Shown here piece after piece: positions 9,646-17,899 of a DNA stretch of 64,000 bases. The DNA comes from Halopelagius fulvigenes (GTDB lineage Archaea; Halobacteriota; Halobacteria; Halobacteriales; Haloferacaceae). Location: positions 806,001 to 870,000 of the forward strand of contig NZ_JBHSXH010000015.1 in the NCBI RefSeq assembly GCF_042662625.1. The letters are read 5' to 3'. How positions within the stretch are numbered: position 1 is the stretch's first letter; every line of letters begins with the position of its first letter. Under the pieces are notes generated by a model. The model saw only the letters and a list, made by a program, of their open reading frames with translations, was not told where the DNA came from and ran no database searches. The position numbers and the translations under genes were made by a program.

Positions 9646-10730
9646 TAGTCCGCTGTCTCACCCGATTCGGCGTCGTCCGCGGTGATGCTGCCTCGCTCCG
9701 CCGGCGAGGGGATGCGAGCGGCGGCCCGCCCGTAGAAGAGGAACCGCACGGCGCGCTCTAACGCCCCGTCCTCGAGGCCCTCCCGGGACCCGGCGTCGAG
9801 AGAGTGGATGAGGAGGCCCTCGCGGCCCACGTCCACGGTGAGCGTCCCCGGCGTGAGCGTGATGCTGTTGGCCAGCGTCGTCACCGGGAGGTCCCCCGAG
9901 ACGGCCGCCCGAAAGCGGCGCATCGCCGGATCGATGGGCAGGCTCGGGTGGAGGATGAGGTACGCGACCGACAGGTTCGACTTCGCTATCTCCCACAGCA
10001 GGTACGGCATGTAGAGGCACGCCCGCGCGAGTCTCACCGGCGTCTCGCGGAGCGTCGGCGATTCGACGAACGCGACGCGCGAGAAGAACACGGTGGCGAG
10101 GGCGGCCGTCAGCGCGCCCGTCAGGAGGTCGAAGGGTGCCAGCGTCCCCCCCACGAGGAGGTAGAACCCGTACGTCGCGCCGAACGTGACGGCGGCCTTC
10201 GAGAGGGACGCGCGCCCGATGAGCCTGCCGCGCCGGGTCCGCCGTTCGACCGGCGCCTCCTCGACGTCGAGGTCTGACTGCGTCAGTTCGGCCTCAAACG
10301 GGCGGAGCATCGGCGCGTTCCCGCCCGGTTGGTACTCGGGGTCGACGATGACGCGGTCGAGACCCTTCCCGTGGGCGTACTCGAGGAGCACGTCCGCGAA
10401 GTCGCCGGGGCTGAACAGGTAGCGGTCCTGCCCGATGACCGCCGTCTCGATGCGGACGGGCACGTCCTCGTCGGGTTCGCCGTCCTCGTCGTAGTCGAGG
10501 TCGGTCTCCGCCCAGACGCGGGCGCGGTCGAGTAACTCCTGGGCTCTCGCGGCCGACCGTTCCTCCTGGTCGATGAGCTGCCACCGGGCCGGATAGACGA
10601 AGTGGACGGTCGCCTGCTCCCCGGTCTCCTCCGCGACGGAACGCGCCTCGCGGACGGCGTAGGCGACGGTGTTGCGGAACGTCATCGACTCGCCGGCCGG
10701 AACGAGGATTCGGGGACTGGCGTCGGACAT
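9645..10730 (-). CDS. mnhE: Antiporter subunit E with N-terminal UspA-like domain
   Basis: This 361-residue protein has two parts. Residues about 1-155 resemble a universal-stress-protein nucleotide-binding fold (ILVPAGESMTFRNTVAYAV, TVHFVYPARW, then LEYAHGKGLDRVIVDPEY). Residues about 175-340 are MnhE: two hydrophobic segments, then LLWEIAKSNLSVAYLIL, LANSITLTPGTLTVDV and HSLD. It is the first gene of the operon. A strong Shine-Dalgarno sequence, GGAGGAGG, lies at 10738-10745. The UspA-like part may sense nucleotides or energy state; that is inference. Confidence 0.9.
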   Translation of the reverse strand: MSDASPRILVPAGESMTFRNTVAYAVREARSVAEETGEQATVHFVYPARWQLIDQEERSAARAQELLDRARVWAETDLDYDEDGEPDEDVPVRIETAVIGQDRYLFSPGDFADVLLEYAHGKGLDRVIVDPEYQPGGNAPMLRPFEAELTQSDLDVEEAPVERRTRRGRLIGRASLSKAAVTFGATYGFYLLVGGTLAPFDLLTGALTAALATVFFSRVAFVESPTLRETPVRLARACLYMPYLLWEIAKSNLSVAYLILHPSLPIDPAMRRFRAAVSGDLPVTTLANSITLTPGTLTVDVGREGLLIHSLDAGSREGLEDGALERAVRFLFYGRAAARIPSPAERGSITADDAESGETAD

Positions 10731-10978
10731 CAGCCGCCTCCTCCCCCCCTCGGTACCGCCTCTCTTCGGTCGTCCTCTCGACTCATGATTACGTGGAGGT
10801 TACCGAGGCCGAGCAAAACGTTTTCCGCTATTCGGTGAGTCTCCGTAGAAACGATATCTGGCGGTTTCGGGCGGTATGCGCCCCGCTCGACCCCCGTTCG
10901 TCGCCCGCCGAACGCGTCCGCCGAACGCGGCCGAGTCGTCGCGCCCATCGCCTCGAATCGGCGCGTTCGGCGGGTCGT

Positions 10979-11305
10979 TCACTCGGACGTTCCGTCGGGG
11001 AGTCGGTAGACGCCGTACACCGACAGGACGACCCCGGCGGCGACCAGCTGACCGCCGGTGTCCCAGTCCGCGCGGAAGTATATCAGCATGGCCCCGAGGC
11101 TGAGAAGCAGGAGCACCGCGTTCCACAGTATCACGTGGAAGAGAAACAGCGACGCGAGCTTCGAGTCGCCGGCGTTGTCGGCGGCGGAGTCGGGCGACGG
11201 CACGTTCACGGACGGCACGTCCACGGACGGAATCTCGACTCTCGGCCCCTCGGTGCCGGGAGGGTACGGGTTGTCCGGGTCGTCGGAAGCGTCGTCGTCG
11301 AACAT
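10979..11305 (-). CDS. Haloarchaeal membrane protein of unknown function
   Basis: A 108-residue protein with a very acidic, Pro-rich N-terminus (FDDDASDDPDNPYPPGTEGP) and a short repeat (PSVDVPSVNVPSP). Two hydrophobic segments follow: LFLFHVILWNAVLLLLSLGAMLIYF and GGQLVAAGVVLSVYGVYRL. It is probably an inner-membrane protein with an N-terminal tail. The start at 11305 is chosen because sequence upstream loses the acidic character. Function unknown. Confidence 0.7.
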   Translation of the reverse strand: MFDDDASDDPDNPYPPGTEGPRVEIPSVDVPSVNVPSPDSAADNAGDSKLASLFLFHVILWNAVLLLLSLGAMLIYFRADWDTGGQLVAAGVVLSVYGVYRLPDGTSE

Positions 11306-11448
11306 CGCCGTCGTTGTCGGTGCGTGGAGACGCCCGCGTAACTCGTTTGCGGTTATCTCCGCCCGCGACGCCGTGCCACCGACTCCGATAGGTATGCGAA
11401 CTGCCACCACTCCGCGCCCGAATCAGTCTCTTCTCTGATATTCAGGGA

Positions 11449-11460
11449 AATTGATTTATG
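11449..11460 (+). promoter_or_regulatory. TATA box, leaderless promoter of the HTH gene
   Basis: The sequence AATTGATTTATG lies with its centre about 27 nt before the ATG at 11483. That spacing in haloarchaea puts transcription start at or next to the start codon, so the mRNA is probably leaderless. Confidence 0.5.
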
Positions 11461-11482
11461 CCCCCCGTCTCCCCGTACACCC

Positions 11483-11824
11483 ATGGGTGAGGAGAGCGGG
11501 GACGTGGGAATCCTCGACGCGTTGGGTGACGAGGAGGCGAGACGACTGCTCGCGTCGGTGAGCGAGCGGCCGCGGTCCGCGAAGGACCTCGCGACGGAAC
11601 ACGACCTGTCGCTGCCGACGGTCTACCGTCGTCTCGAACTTCTGATAGACACGGGACTCGCCTCCTCGCAGATGTTCGTCACGGAGGAGGGGGGACACTA
11701 CAAGGTGTACGAGGCGTCGTTCCGGCGGGCGGTCGTCGATCTGGACGACGGCGAGTACGGGGTTCGCCTCGGCGAGGGCGACGGCGCAGCCGAACCGGTC
11801 GGCGCGGACGCGGGAGACGACTGA
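11483..11824 (+). CDS. Winged-helix transcriptional regulator (ArsR/HTH_20 type)
   Basis: A 113-residue protein. Residues about 10-80 form a winged helix: ILDALGDEEARRLLASV, then the recognition helix SAKDLATEHDLSLPTVYRRLELLIDTGL, then a beta wing (SQMFVTEEGGHYKVYEASF). The C-terminus is acidic and probably disordered. Such one-domain proteins are common haloarchaeal regulators. Targets are not visible from the context. Confidence 0.82.
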   Translation: MGEESGDVGILDALGDEEARRLLASVSERPRSAKDLATEHDLSLPTVYRRLELLIDTGLASSQMFVTEEGGHYKVYEASFRRAVVDLDDGEYGVRLGEGDGAAEPVGADAGDD

Positions 11825-11970
11825 GACGGCGGCAGACGACGCCGCGGGCGGCGACGGACGCGACGTACGGGAGGGAGTGACGCGCACCGTTCGAGCGGTA
11901 TCGCCCTCTCCCCCCGGAGATATCTGACTCCTCAGTACACTTTCTCTGCATTTGAAATCTCACCTTAAGA

Positions 11971-11980
11971 TTTATATAAT
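11971..11980 (+). promoter_or_regulatory. Strong TATA box upstream of a leader ORF
   Basis: TTTATATAAT in an AT-rich block (11945-12000) that stands out from the GC-rich surroundings. Its centre is about 26 nt before the ATG at 12002, which is where a leaderless transcript would begin. Confidence 0.65.
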
Positions 11981-12001
11981 ACTCTGACAATAAAGAGTTG
12001 C

Positions 12002-12070
12002 ATGACAGTTCCAGACGTGGATTCGGGGGACGGGACACTCCCGCGTCGGAACACGGAGGGTTGTAGGTGA
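12002..12070 (+). CDS. Possible 22-residue leader peptide
   Basis: ATG at 12002 opens a 22-codon frame (MTVPDVDSGDGTLPRRNTEG, then CR). It lies where transcription should start from the TATA box at 11971. Its TGA at 12068-12070 overlaps a GTG at 12067 (GTGA), which is in frame with the next gene. That arrangement is typical of translational coupling. No homologue is recognised, and a chance frame remains possible. Confidence 0.35.
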   Translation: MTVPDVDSGDGTLPRRNTEGCR

Positions 12071-12486
12071 TTCACAACCCCGCACGGATGAACAGCGCGA
12101 ACTGGCCGGGTCCCGATAGGGGCGTCGTCCTCCAGTCGTTGGGGGACGCGGTGGAAGGGCCGCTCGATCTCGTCGCCGTCTATGGCGCGACGTCGTTCGA
12201 CCTCTTTCACGTCGGAGACGAGTTATCGGACTCGTTCGACGGCCGCGAGGACCTGATTCGCCGCCTCACGAGTCTCGCCGAAGAGACGCGACGAGACTTC
12301 GTACGGCACGGCCTCTTCTCGGGGCTTCGACCGACGCACGAACGCGTCGAGTACAAGACCCGAGAGGTGGACGGACGAAAACTGCTGCAGGTGTACTGCG
12401 GCGGCCGCGGAATGCTCCTGTTCGTCAGTCCCGACGAACCCGAGGAACCCCTCGTCCGAACGGCGATGGGTCTGCTGAGCGTCTGA
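12067..12486 (+). CDS. Haloarchaeal conserved protein of unknown function
   Basis: The frame gives 139 residues from the GTG at 12067 or 132 from the ATG at 12088. It is predicted soluble and acidic. Visible patterns are LDLVAVYGATSFDLFHVGDEL, a helical stretch around RRLTSLAEETRRDFVRHGLF, and strands at VEYKTREVDGRKLLQVYC and GMLLFVSPDEP. The overlap of the GTG with a leader ORF stop favours 12067; the ATG also suits. I do not recognise a function. Confidence 0.65.
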   Translation: MIHNPARMNSANWPGPDRGVVLQSLGDAVEGPLDLVAVYGATSFDLFHVGDELSDSFDGREDLIRRLTSLAEETRRDFVRHGLFSGLRPTHERVEYKTREVDGRKLLQVYCGGRGMLLFVSPDEPEEPLVRTAMGLLSV

Positions 12487-12619
12487 AACGGGCGCGTCGA
12501 GGCGAAGGCGGTCCGGTGGGCCGTCCTCGGTGAGACATACGCTCCCACGAACCGTGAGGAGAACCCGTACGGAACCGGCGAACCGCCACCTTTTATTTCC
12601 GAACCGGTGAACCGACGAC

Positions 12620-13186
12620 ATGGACCAGTTGCGGCAGTCGCTCCTCGAAGCGCCGATAATCGAGAAGGGAGACTACGAGTACTTCGTCCACCCCATCAGC
12701 GACGGGGTTCCGATGCTCAAACCCGAACTCCTCCGCGAAATCGTCATCAAGATCATCCGCAAGGTCGATCTGGAGGACGTCGACAAGATTGTCACGCCCG
12801 CGGCGATGGGCATCCACATCTCGACTGCGGTCTCTCTGATGACCGACATCCCCCTCGTCGTCATCCGAAAGCGGCAGTACGGACTCGACGGCGAAGTCGA
12901 ACTCAGTCAGGAGACGGGCTACTCCGAGAGCGAGATGTTCATCAACGACGTGACCGAGGGCGACCGGGTTCTCGTCCTCGACGACGTCCTCTCGACGGGC
13001 GGGACGATGTGCGCCGTTCTCGACGCCCTCGAAGGCATCGGCGCGGACGTGGTAGACACCGTCGCCGTCATCAAGAAGGCCGGGCCGAACCAACTCGACG
13101 AGACGGATCACCACGTCAAGACGCTCATCAACGTCCGCGTCGAAGACGGCGAAGTCGTCGTCGTGGACGACGAAGGCGACGACTGA
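12620..13186 (+). CDS. hpt: Hypoxanthine/guanine phosphoribosyltransferase
   Basis: This 188-residue enzyme salvages purine bases by joining them to PRPP, giving IMP or GMP. The PRPP-binding loop VLVLDDVLSTGGTM is at residues 117-130. Residues 1-60 (IIEKGDYEYFVHPISDGVP) follow the archaeal HGPRTase pattern. It ends with an acidic tail (VVVDDEGDD). The sequence immediately after its stop holds a remnant of another gene in the same frame. Confidence 0.93.
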   Translation: MDQLRQSLLEAPIIEKGDYEYFVHPISDGVPMLKPELLREIVIKIIRKVDLEDVDKIVTPAAMGIHISTAVSLMTDIPLVVIRKRQYGLDGEVELSQETGYSESEMFINDVTEGDRVLVLDDVLSTGGTMCAVLDALEGIGADVVDTVAVIKKAGPNQLDETDHHVKTLINVRVEDGEVVVVDDEGDD

Positions 13187-13372
13187 GGGACCGCCACCGT
13201 CGTCTCGGCGCGACCCGTCGCCGAGGCGTTCGAGACGGCATGCAAGGCGGACGCGCCGGAACTCCGACGCACGTCCGCCGGGGGTCGGGCGGCGTGTCAC
13301 CTCGTCGAGTCCGCCGGAGAGGAGGCGAGTGCGGGGACGGACGCGGGGTCGTCGCCCTCCGACACCGCCTGA
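13187..13372 (+). pseudogene. Remnant C-terminus of a di/oligopeptide ABC-transporter ATPase
   Basis: Directly after the hpt stop, in the same frame, about 61 codons read VAEAFETACKADAPELRR and GGRAACHLVESAGEE before a TGA at 13370. The spacing Cys-x4-Pro-x-Leu then Gly-x4-CHL is the C-terminal signature of oligopeptide transporter ATPases of the DppD/DppF type. There is no ATP-binding domain and no start codon. It looks like the tail left after deletion of the rest of the gene. Confidence 0.6.
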
Positions 13373-13437
13373 CGCTACCCACCGCGATTTTCCGAGTCCG
13401 CGGCGCTTTTTCGGCTCCCGCCCCTACGGTTCGCCGT

Positions 13438-14139
13438 ATGACCGACGAAGCCACCGCGCTGTTCATCGTGAGCGAAGAGGGGTACTGGGCCGAGGAGTGC
13501 ATCGAACCGCTGACGACGCTCACCGACGCGGGCGTCGATATCACCGTCGCGACGCCGTCGGGGTCGGAGCCGGTGGTCGACGAACGCTCGACGGATCCCG
13601 AGAACGTGGGCGAGGAGACGGCCGAGCGCGTCCGCGAGGTCATCGAGAGCGACGACCGACTGGCGAACCCCGAACCCCTCGCGACCGTCGACGCCGAGGC
13701 GTACGACGCGGTGGTGTTCCCCGGCGGTCACGGCACCGAGTGGGACGTGAATCAGGACCGCCACGCGCGGCAGGCGCTTCTGTCCGCCGTCGGCGGCGAC
13801 GAGGGCAAAGCGCTCGTCGTCTGCCACGCCGTCGGCATCCTCGCGTTCACCCGCGAGGCCGACGGGAGCTTCCTCGTCGAGGGTCGCGAGGTGACGGGCT
13901 TCCCGAACGAGTGGGAGGAGGAGATCGTCGACGACAACGACCTGATGCCCGACGGTCGGAAGCTCCCCTACTGGGTGGAGGACGAAGTGAAGGCCGTCGG
14001 CGGCGAGTGGGACGCCGAGCTCGACGAGGACGCGAGCGTCACCGCGGACGGCGACTTGGTGACGGCCCGCGGCCCCGAGTCGTCGACCGCCGCCGCGGAG
14101 ACGTTGCTGGAGGAGCTCGAACTCGAAGTTCCGGCCTGA
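13438..14139 (+). CDS. DJ-1/PfpI family protein
   Basis: A 233-residue protein of the class I glutamine-amidotransferase-like fold. The nucleophile-elbow Cys129 sits in VVCHAVGIL, and the PGGHGTEWD motif at 95-103 is typical of the Hsp31/DJ-1 branch. The likely role is glyoxalase, deglycase or chaperone, but these cannot be separated by sequence. The acidic C-terminal segment (about 190-233) is common in haloarchaea. A T5 tract follows at about 14152-14156, probably its terminator. Confidence 0.85.
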   Translation: MTDEATALFIVSEEGYWAEECIEPLTTLTDAGVDITVATPSGSEPVVDERSTDPENVGEETAERVREVIESDDRLANPEPLATVDAEAYDAVVFPGGHGTEWDVNQDRHARQALLSAVGGDEGKALVVCHAVGILAFTREADGSFLVEGREVTGFPNEWEEEIVDDNDLMPDGRKLPYWVEDEVKAVGGEWDAELDEDASVTADGDLVTARGPESSTAAAETLLEELELEVPA

Positions 14140-14517
14140 CCGAACCTGCTACTATTTTTACCGGACGGGGAGATCGACGGGCGTGTCTCCGACCTCAAGG
14201 AGACGTACTCGTCCGCGTGCCAAGTCTGCGGCGCGAGACGGCGGCGGGAGGTCGACGCCGGATACGCCGAGGGCCACCACCTCAAACCGCTCGGACGCCC
14301 TCACCACGGCCCGGACGTCGAGGGGAACGTCCTCGTTCTCTGCCCCAACCACCACGCGGACTTCGACTACGGACTGATCGCTATCGACCCCGATTCGCAT
14401 CTCGTCTCCCACGCGTACGATTCGACCGTCGACGGGCGGACGCTCCACGTGAGGGACGAACACGAGGTGGACCCGGAGTGCCTCGCGTACCACAACCGCG
14501 AGATAGCGGACTTCTGA
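14140..14517 (+). pseudogene. HNH endonuclease remnant without a start codon
   Basis: In the same frame as the PfpI gene, after its TGA, 125 codons are open to a TGA at 14515. They encode a clear HNH domain: SACQVCGARRR, EGHHLKPLG, VLCPNHHADFDYG, and a tail ending CLAYHNREIADF. The zinc cysteines and the His-His and Asn-His-His catalytic motifs are all present. No in-frame ATG, GTG or TTG precedes the first cysteine pair; only a CTG at 14146 exists. The family normally has more residues before the domain, so this looks 5'-truncated. Confidence 0.7.
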
Positions 14518-14518
14518 G

Positions 14519-14821
14519 CTACTGTATCACGAACGCTGGTTCTTCGATGCGTTCGCTCCGGCACTCCGGACACCGCGAGGGGTAGTTTATCAGGTCGTCG
14601 AACGCCGAGAAGCCGCACTCGCGGCACTCCGGCGGCGCGACCAGGAACTGCTCGTCGGCGTCGTTCGAATCGACGGACTGAGCGACGTGTTCGAGGTGGT
14701 CGTACGCCGCCGCCCGCGGGATGCCTATCTCCTCGGAGATGTCCGTCGCGGTGTGAGGCTCCGTCCGAAGGGCGTCGGCTATCTTCGTTCTGGTCGTCGC
14801 GTCGCCGTCCGACTCGGGCAT
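14519..14821 (-). CDS. HTH-zinc ribbon transcriptional regulator
   Basis: A 100-residue protein with a winged-helix part (TKIADALRTEPHTATDISEEIGIPRAAAYDHLEHV) followed by a zinc ribbon: CRECGF and CPECRSERIEEP give two Cys-x2-Cys pairs. This matches the archaeal group of HTH proteins fused to a Zn ribbon (COG3357). It converges on the HNH remnant with one base between the ends. Targets unknown. Confidence 0.85.
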   Translation of the reverse strand: MPESDGDATTRTKIADALRTEPHTATDISEEIGIPRAAAYDHLEHVAQSVDSNDADEQFLVAPPECRECGFSAFDDLINYPSRCPECRSERIEEPAFVIQ

Positions 14822-14966
14822 GCGTCCCGGTTCGTCCCGGAGTACCGTATGCCTTCCCCGTCCGTTCGTCGCGGCGAGTCCGCATCGGCGATGTCCCTCG
14901 ATTGCACCCCAAACACGTCAGTAAATATGGGAAAAGAACTTGATAGCAGCGGCAGTCTGACAGAGC

Positions 14967-15929
14967 ATGAAAGCCGTGGTTCTTGCCGGCGGGTACGCGA
15001 CGCGACTCTGGCCTATCACGAAACACCGGCCGAAGATGTTCCTCCCGGTCGGTGACGGAACTGTCATCGATATTATCTTCGACGACTTAGAGGACGACGA
15101 CCGCATCTCCGAGGTGTTCGTCAGCACGAACGAGCGGTTCGCGGAGACGTTCGAGGAGTACCTCGACGAGACCGGCTACGAGAAGCCGACGCTCTCCGTC
15201 GAGGAGACGGTCGAGGAGGACGAGAAGTTCGGCGTCGTCGGCGCGCTCGAACAGCTCATCGACCGCGAGAACGTCGAGGAGGACCTCGTAGTCATCGCGG
15301 GCGACAACCTCCTCTCGTTCGACGTCGCCGAGTTCGTGGACTTCTTCGAGGAGAAACAGACGCCCACGCTCGCGGCGTACGACGTCGGGTCGAGGGAACG
15401 CGCCAAGTCGTACGGGCTGGTCGAACTCGACGGGGACAAGGTGGTGAACTTCCAGGAGAAGCCCGACGACCCCAACAGCACGCTCGTCTCCATCGCCTGC
15501 TACGCGTTCCCCGCGGAGACGCTCCCGAAGTTCGACGAGTACCTCACCGGCGGCAACAACCCGGACGAACCGGGCTGGTTCCTCCAGTGGCTACAGGAGA
15601 GGGGGGACGTTCACGCGTTCACGTTCGACGGCGCCTGGTTCGACATCGGGACCGCCGAGAGCTACCTCGACGCGGTGTCGTGGTACCTCGAGGGCGAGAA
15701 CTATATCCACGACTCCGCCACGGTCGAAAACTCCGACCTCGGCGAGAACGTCCACGTGATGGCCGGAACCACGGTCGAGGACTCCTCGCTCGACCGGGCG
15801 GTGGTGTTCCGCGACTCCGACATCCGCGACGCTGACATCCGAAACACCATCGTCGACGAGGACACCCACATCGAGAATCTCGACCTGTCGAACGCGCTCA
15901 TCGGGGCGCACTCGCGACTGCAGCACTGA
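14967..15929 (+). CDS. Sugar-phosphate nucleotidyltransferase
   Basis: A 320-residue NDP-sugar pyrophosphorylase. The nucleotide-binding loop MKAVVLAGGYATRLWP is at the N-terminus, KMFLPVGDG at about 23-31, the metal-binding GDN near 116, and a left-handed beta-helix of hexapeptide-like repeats fills the last 80 residues. It should make an activated sugar (for example dTDP- or UDP-glucose) for glycosylation. No glycosyltransferase is adjacent, so the sugar is uncertain. A TATA-like AGTAAATATG lies near 14921-14930. Confidence 0.88.
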   Translation: MKAVVLAGGYATRLWPITKHRPKMFLPVGDGTVIDIIFDDLEDDDRISEVFVSTNERFAETFEEYLDETGYEKPTLSVEETVEEDEKFGVVGALEQLIDRENVEEDLVVIAGDNLLSFDVAEFVDFFEEKQTPTLAAYDVGSRERAKSYGLVELDGDKVVNFQEKPDDPNSTLVSIACYAFPAETLPKFDEYLTGGNNPDEPGWFLQWLQERGDVHAFTFDGAWFDIGTAESYLDAVSWYLEGENYIHDSATVENSDLGENVHVMAGTTVEDSSLDRAVVFRDSDIRDADIRNTIVDEDTHIENLDLSNALIGAHSRLQH

Positions 15930-16056
15930 CGCGCCGTCTCTCCGGCCTCGAATCGCCGTCTCGCACCGAGCGACTATCCCCGCGCCGCGACGCTTTTCGC
16001 GACTCCGTTCCGACGCCGAGCGACCGGTTCGGCCGGGCGTCCGACCGAGACGCCGT

Positions 16057-16773
16057 TCACCCGAGGGAGGCGTCGGTGATTTCGAGGTAGCCGCGCGTCC
16101 CCTCCCACACCGTCTCGTACTCCAGTTCGACCGGGCGGGACATGTGCGGGCCGTCGGTGACGAACGTCTCGAACTCGCCGCCCTCGCCGAGGACGTGGAC
16201 GCCGTACTCCTCGTTGAGTCGGGTCAGTTCGTCCAGCGCCGCCGCGTCGAGCGTCCGGCCGAGCCACGACTCGTCGAGTCCGTGCGCGGCCACCTGCAGG
16301 ATCGTTATCTCGAACCCGGCGTCGAGCATCGCCTCTCCGAGTTCGAGCGGGTCCTCCCGCCAGAGGGGCGCGAACAGGTCGATGCCGAGTCGGTCGCACA
16401 TTCCCCGGATCCGACTCGTCTGGTACTCGCTCTCTATCGCGCCCGCGGTGACGCCCACGAGGTTCAGTTCGTCTCCGAGCGCTTCGACGGCGGCTTCGAG
16501 GGGTTCGAGTTCGGCGTCGCCCTGCGCGGTGGCGTCCTCGGCGTTGGGCGCGTCGAAGTCCTCGGGGAACACCTCGACGTGTTCGATACCGACGCTCTCG
16601 GCGGCCAGCGAGGTGAGGTGCGTCGCCGGGACGTGGTACATGAAGGAGTCCTCGCTCGGATGGACCGTGAGCAGGCGCGTCACGTTCAACCCCTCCTCGA
16701 GCGCGCGGTAGAGCGCCCACGCGGAGTCCTTCCCGCCGGAGAAGAGGCTCACCCAGTCGCCGGATGCGGTCAT
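16057..16773 (-). CDS. dph6: Diphthine--ammonia ligase Dph6
   Basis: This enzyme carries out the last step of diphthamide synthesis on translation elongation factor 2, amidating diphthine with ammonia and ATP. The PP-loop SGGKDSA is at residues 12-18. GVTAGAIESEYQ and LGEGGEFETFV are Dph6 signatures. Length 238 fits the single-domain archaeal form. Dph5, which acts one step earlier, is at 59869-60648. The gene heads toward a convergent nucleotidyltransferase gene. Confidence 0.93.
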   Translation of the reverse strand: MTASGDWVSLFSGGKDSAWALYRALEEGLNVTRLLTVHPSEDSFMYHVPATHLTSLAAESVGIEHVEVFPEDFDAPNAEDATAQGDAELEPLEAAVEALGDELNLVGVTAGAIESEYQTSRIRGMCDRLGIDLFAPLWREDPLELGEAMLDAGFEITILQVAAHGLDESWLGRTLDAAALDELTRLNEEYGVHVLGEGGEFETFVTDGPHMSRPVELEYETVWEGTRGYLEITDASLG

Positions 16774-16825
16774 TGGTGGCGGTAGGTCGGAGGGGTACTA
16801 ACCCCCTGCGGTTCGCGGAGTCGCG

Positions 16826-17779
16826 TCACATGTAGCCTAAGTCCCGGAGCCGGCCCATCAGGTCCTCCTTGTCCTGCGCCCGCCCGGCGCGTTCGCCGTC
16901 CGCGCCGAGGTCCTGCACCCACGCCGGCCGGTCGTCCTCCCTCGCGGACCCCGACTCGGTGCCGAGAGAGCGGAAGCCCTCGAAGTACTTCGGCGAGACG
17001 GGGATGTCGGCGGGCGAGACGCCGGCGGGGAGGTCCGCGGCGGACTCGGGGACGTGGCCAGCGGGGTAGTCGGGCACCGCGTCCGGCACGACGACGTTCC
17101 AGAACGCCGCCCACACGTCGGCCTCCTCGAACTGGAGGATGGTGTGAACCCGGTCGTGGGGCGGGTACTTCTCCGAGTCGTGCCGCGGCGAGAAGAACGT
17201 CTCCGCGGCGCGCGACTCCTGTTCGTCCCAGCGGACGCCCGAGAACACGCCGTCGAACCCGCGCGCTTCGATTACTTCGTTGAGGGCGACGGTCTTCAGG
17301 AGGTGATTCCCCTCGAAGGTGTCCGCGTCGAGGGTGAACGTCTCGCCCTCGTATCCGAGTCGCTCGAGTTCGCGTCCGTTCCGGTCGCCGAGTTCCGCGA
17401 CCGGAATCTCGTCGCCGGGGGCCGCGCCGAGTCGGGCCACGCCCTCGTTCCGGGCGACGACGAGGTCGAGGTTCCACCGGTCGGCCCAGCGTTCGACGAA
17501 CGCGACCGTCTCGGGGAAGTGCTGGTAGTGGTCGATGAAGACGACGGGCGGCGTCTCCGCGCCCAGTTTTGCCGCGACGTCCATCGCGACGGCGAGGACG
17601 AGCGTGGAGTCCTTGCCGCCGGTCCACGTCACGGCGGGGCGTCGGTACTGGGTCAGGGCCTCGGCGGTGACGTCCGCGGCCTTCCGCATCTTCTCGTCGA
17701 GGGTGGGGTAGTCCGCGGCGGTCCGTCCGCGGCCGTCGTCGTAGTCGAGAGACAGGTACGACGGGAACGTCTGAGACAC
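16826..17779 (-). CDS. CysD-like PP-loop ATPase, paralogue 1
   Basis: A 317-residue protein usually annotated as PAPS-reductase family. The PP-loop TGGKDST is at residues 54-60. The stretch GVRWDEQESRAAETFFSPRH, followed by ILQFEEADVWAAFW, resembles the CysD subunit of ATP sulfurylase. It contains no cysteine, so it cannot be a reductase with a cysteine nucleophile. It is closely similar along its length to the next gene. A cytoplasmic adenylating role is likely; the substrate is not known. Confidence 0.8.
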   Translation of the reverse strand: MSQTFPSYLSLDYDDGRGRTAADYPTLDEKMRKAADVTAEALTQYRRPAVTWTGGKDSTLVLAVAMDVAAKLGAETPPVVFIDHYQHFPETVAFVERWADRWNLDLVVARNEGVARLGAAPGDEIPVAELGDRNGRELERLGYEGETFTLDADTFEGNHLLKTVALNEVIEARGFDGVFSGVRWDEQESRAAETFFSPRHDSEKYPPHDRVHTILQFEEADVWAAFWNVVVPDAVPDYPAGHVPESAADLPAGVSPADIPVSPKYFEGFRSLGTESGSAREDDRPAWVQDLGADGERAGRAQDKEDLMGRLRDLGYM

Positions 17780-17847
17780 GAGACCCGTACGCGCGAGGGG
17801 AGCATCTACCTTTCTGCGCGGACGCGACGCTGTCGGGTCGGCGTCGC

Positions 17848-17860
17848 AAAAAGAGAAAAA
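17848..17860 (-). terminator. T-rich terminator after CysD-like paralogue 2
   Basis: On the minus strand this reads TTTTTCTCTTTTT, about 40-50 nt past the stop of the gene ending at 17900. Haloarchaeal terminators are often simple T tracts. Confidence 0.5.
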
Positions 17861-17899
17861 GCGTGTCAGAGGCCGTCGAGAGCGGTTCTCCGGCCGAGT

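Noticed and set aside
10732..10785. 18-codon ORF ending in Gly codons just before mnhE, overlapping its start
   Set aside because: The Gly codons are simply the Shine-Dalgarno sequence of mnhE read as codons; nothing else supports a peptide.
14183..14377. GTG at 14183 as the start of the HNH protein
   Set aside because: It is in a different frame from the HNH motifs and gives an Arg-rich shadow.
13438..14517. PfpI-HNH fusion by stop-codon readthrough
   Set aside because: A T-tract terminator follows the TGA, there is no sign of a recoding signal, and such a fusion is unknown to me.
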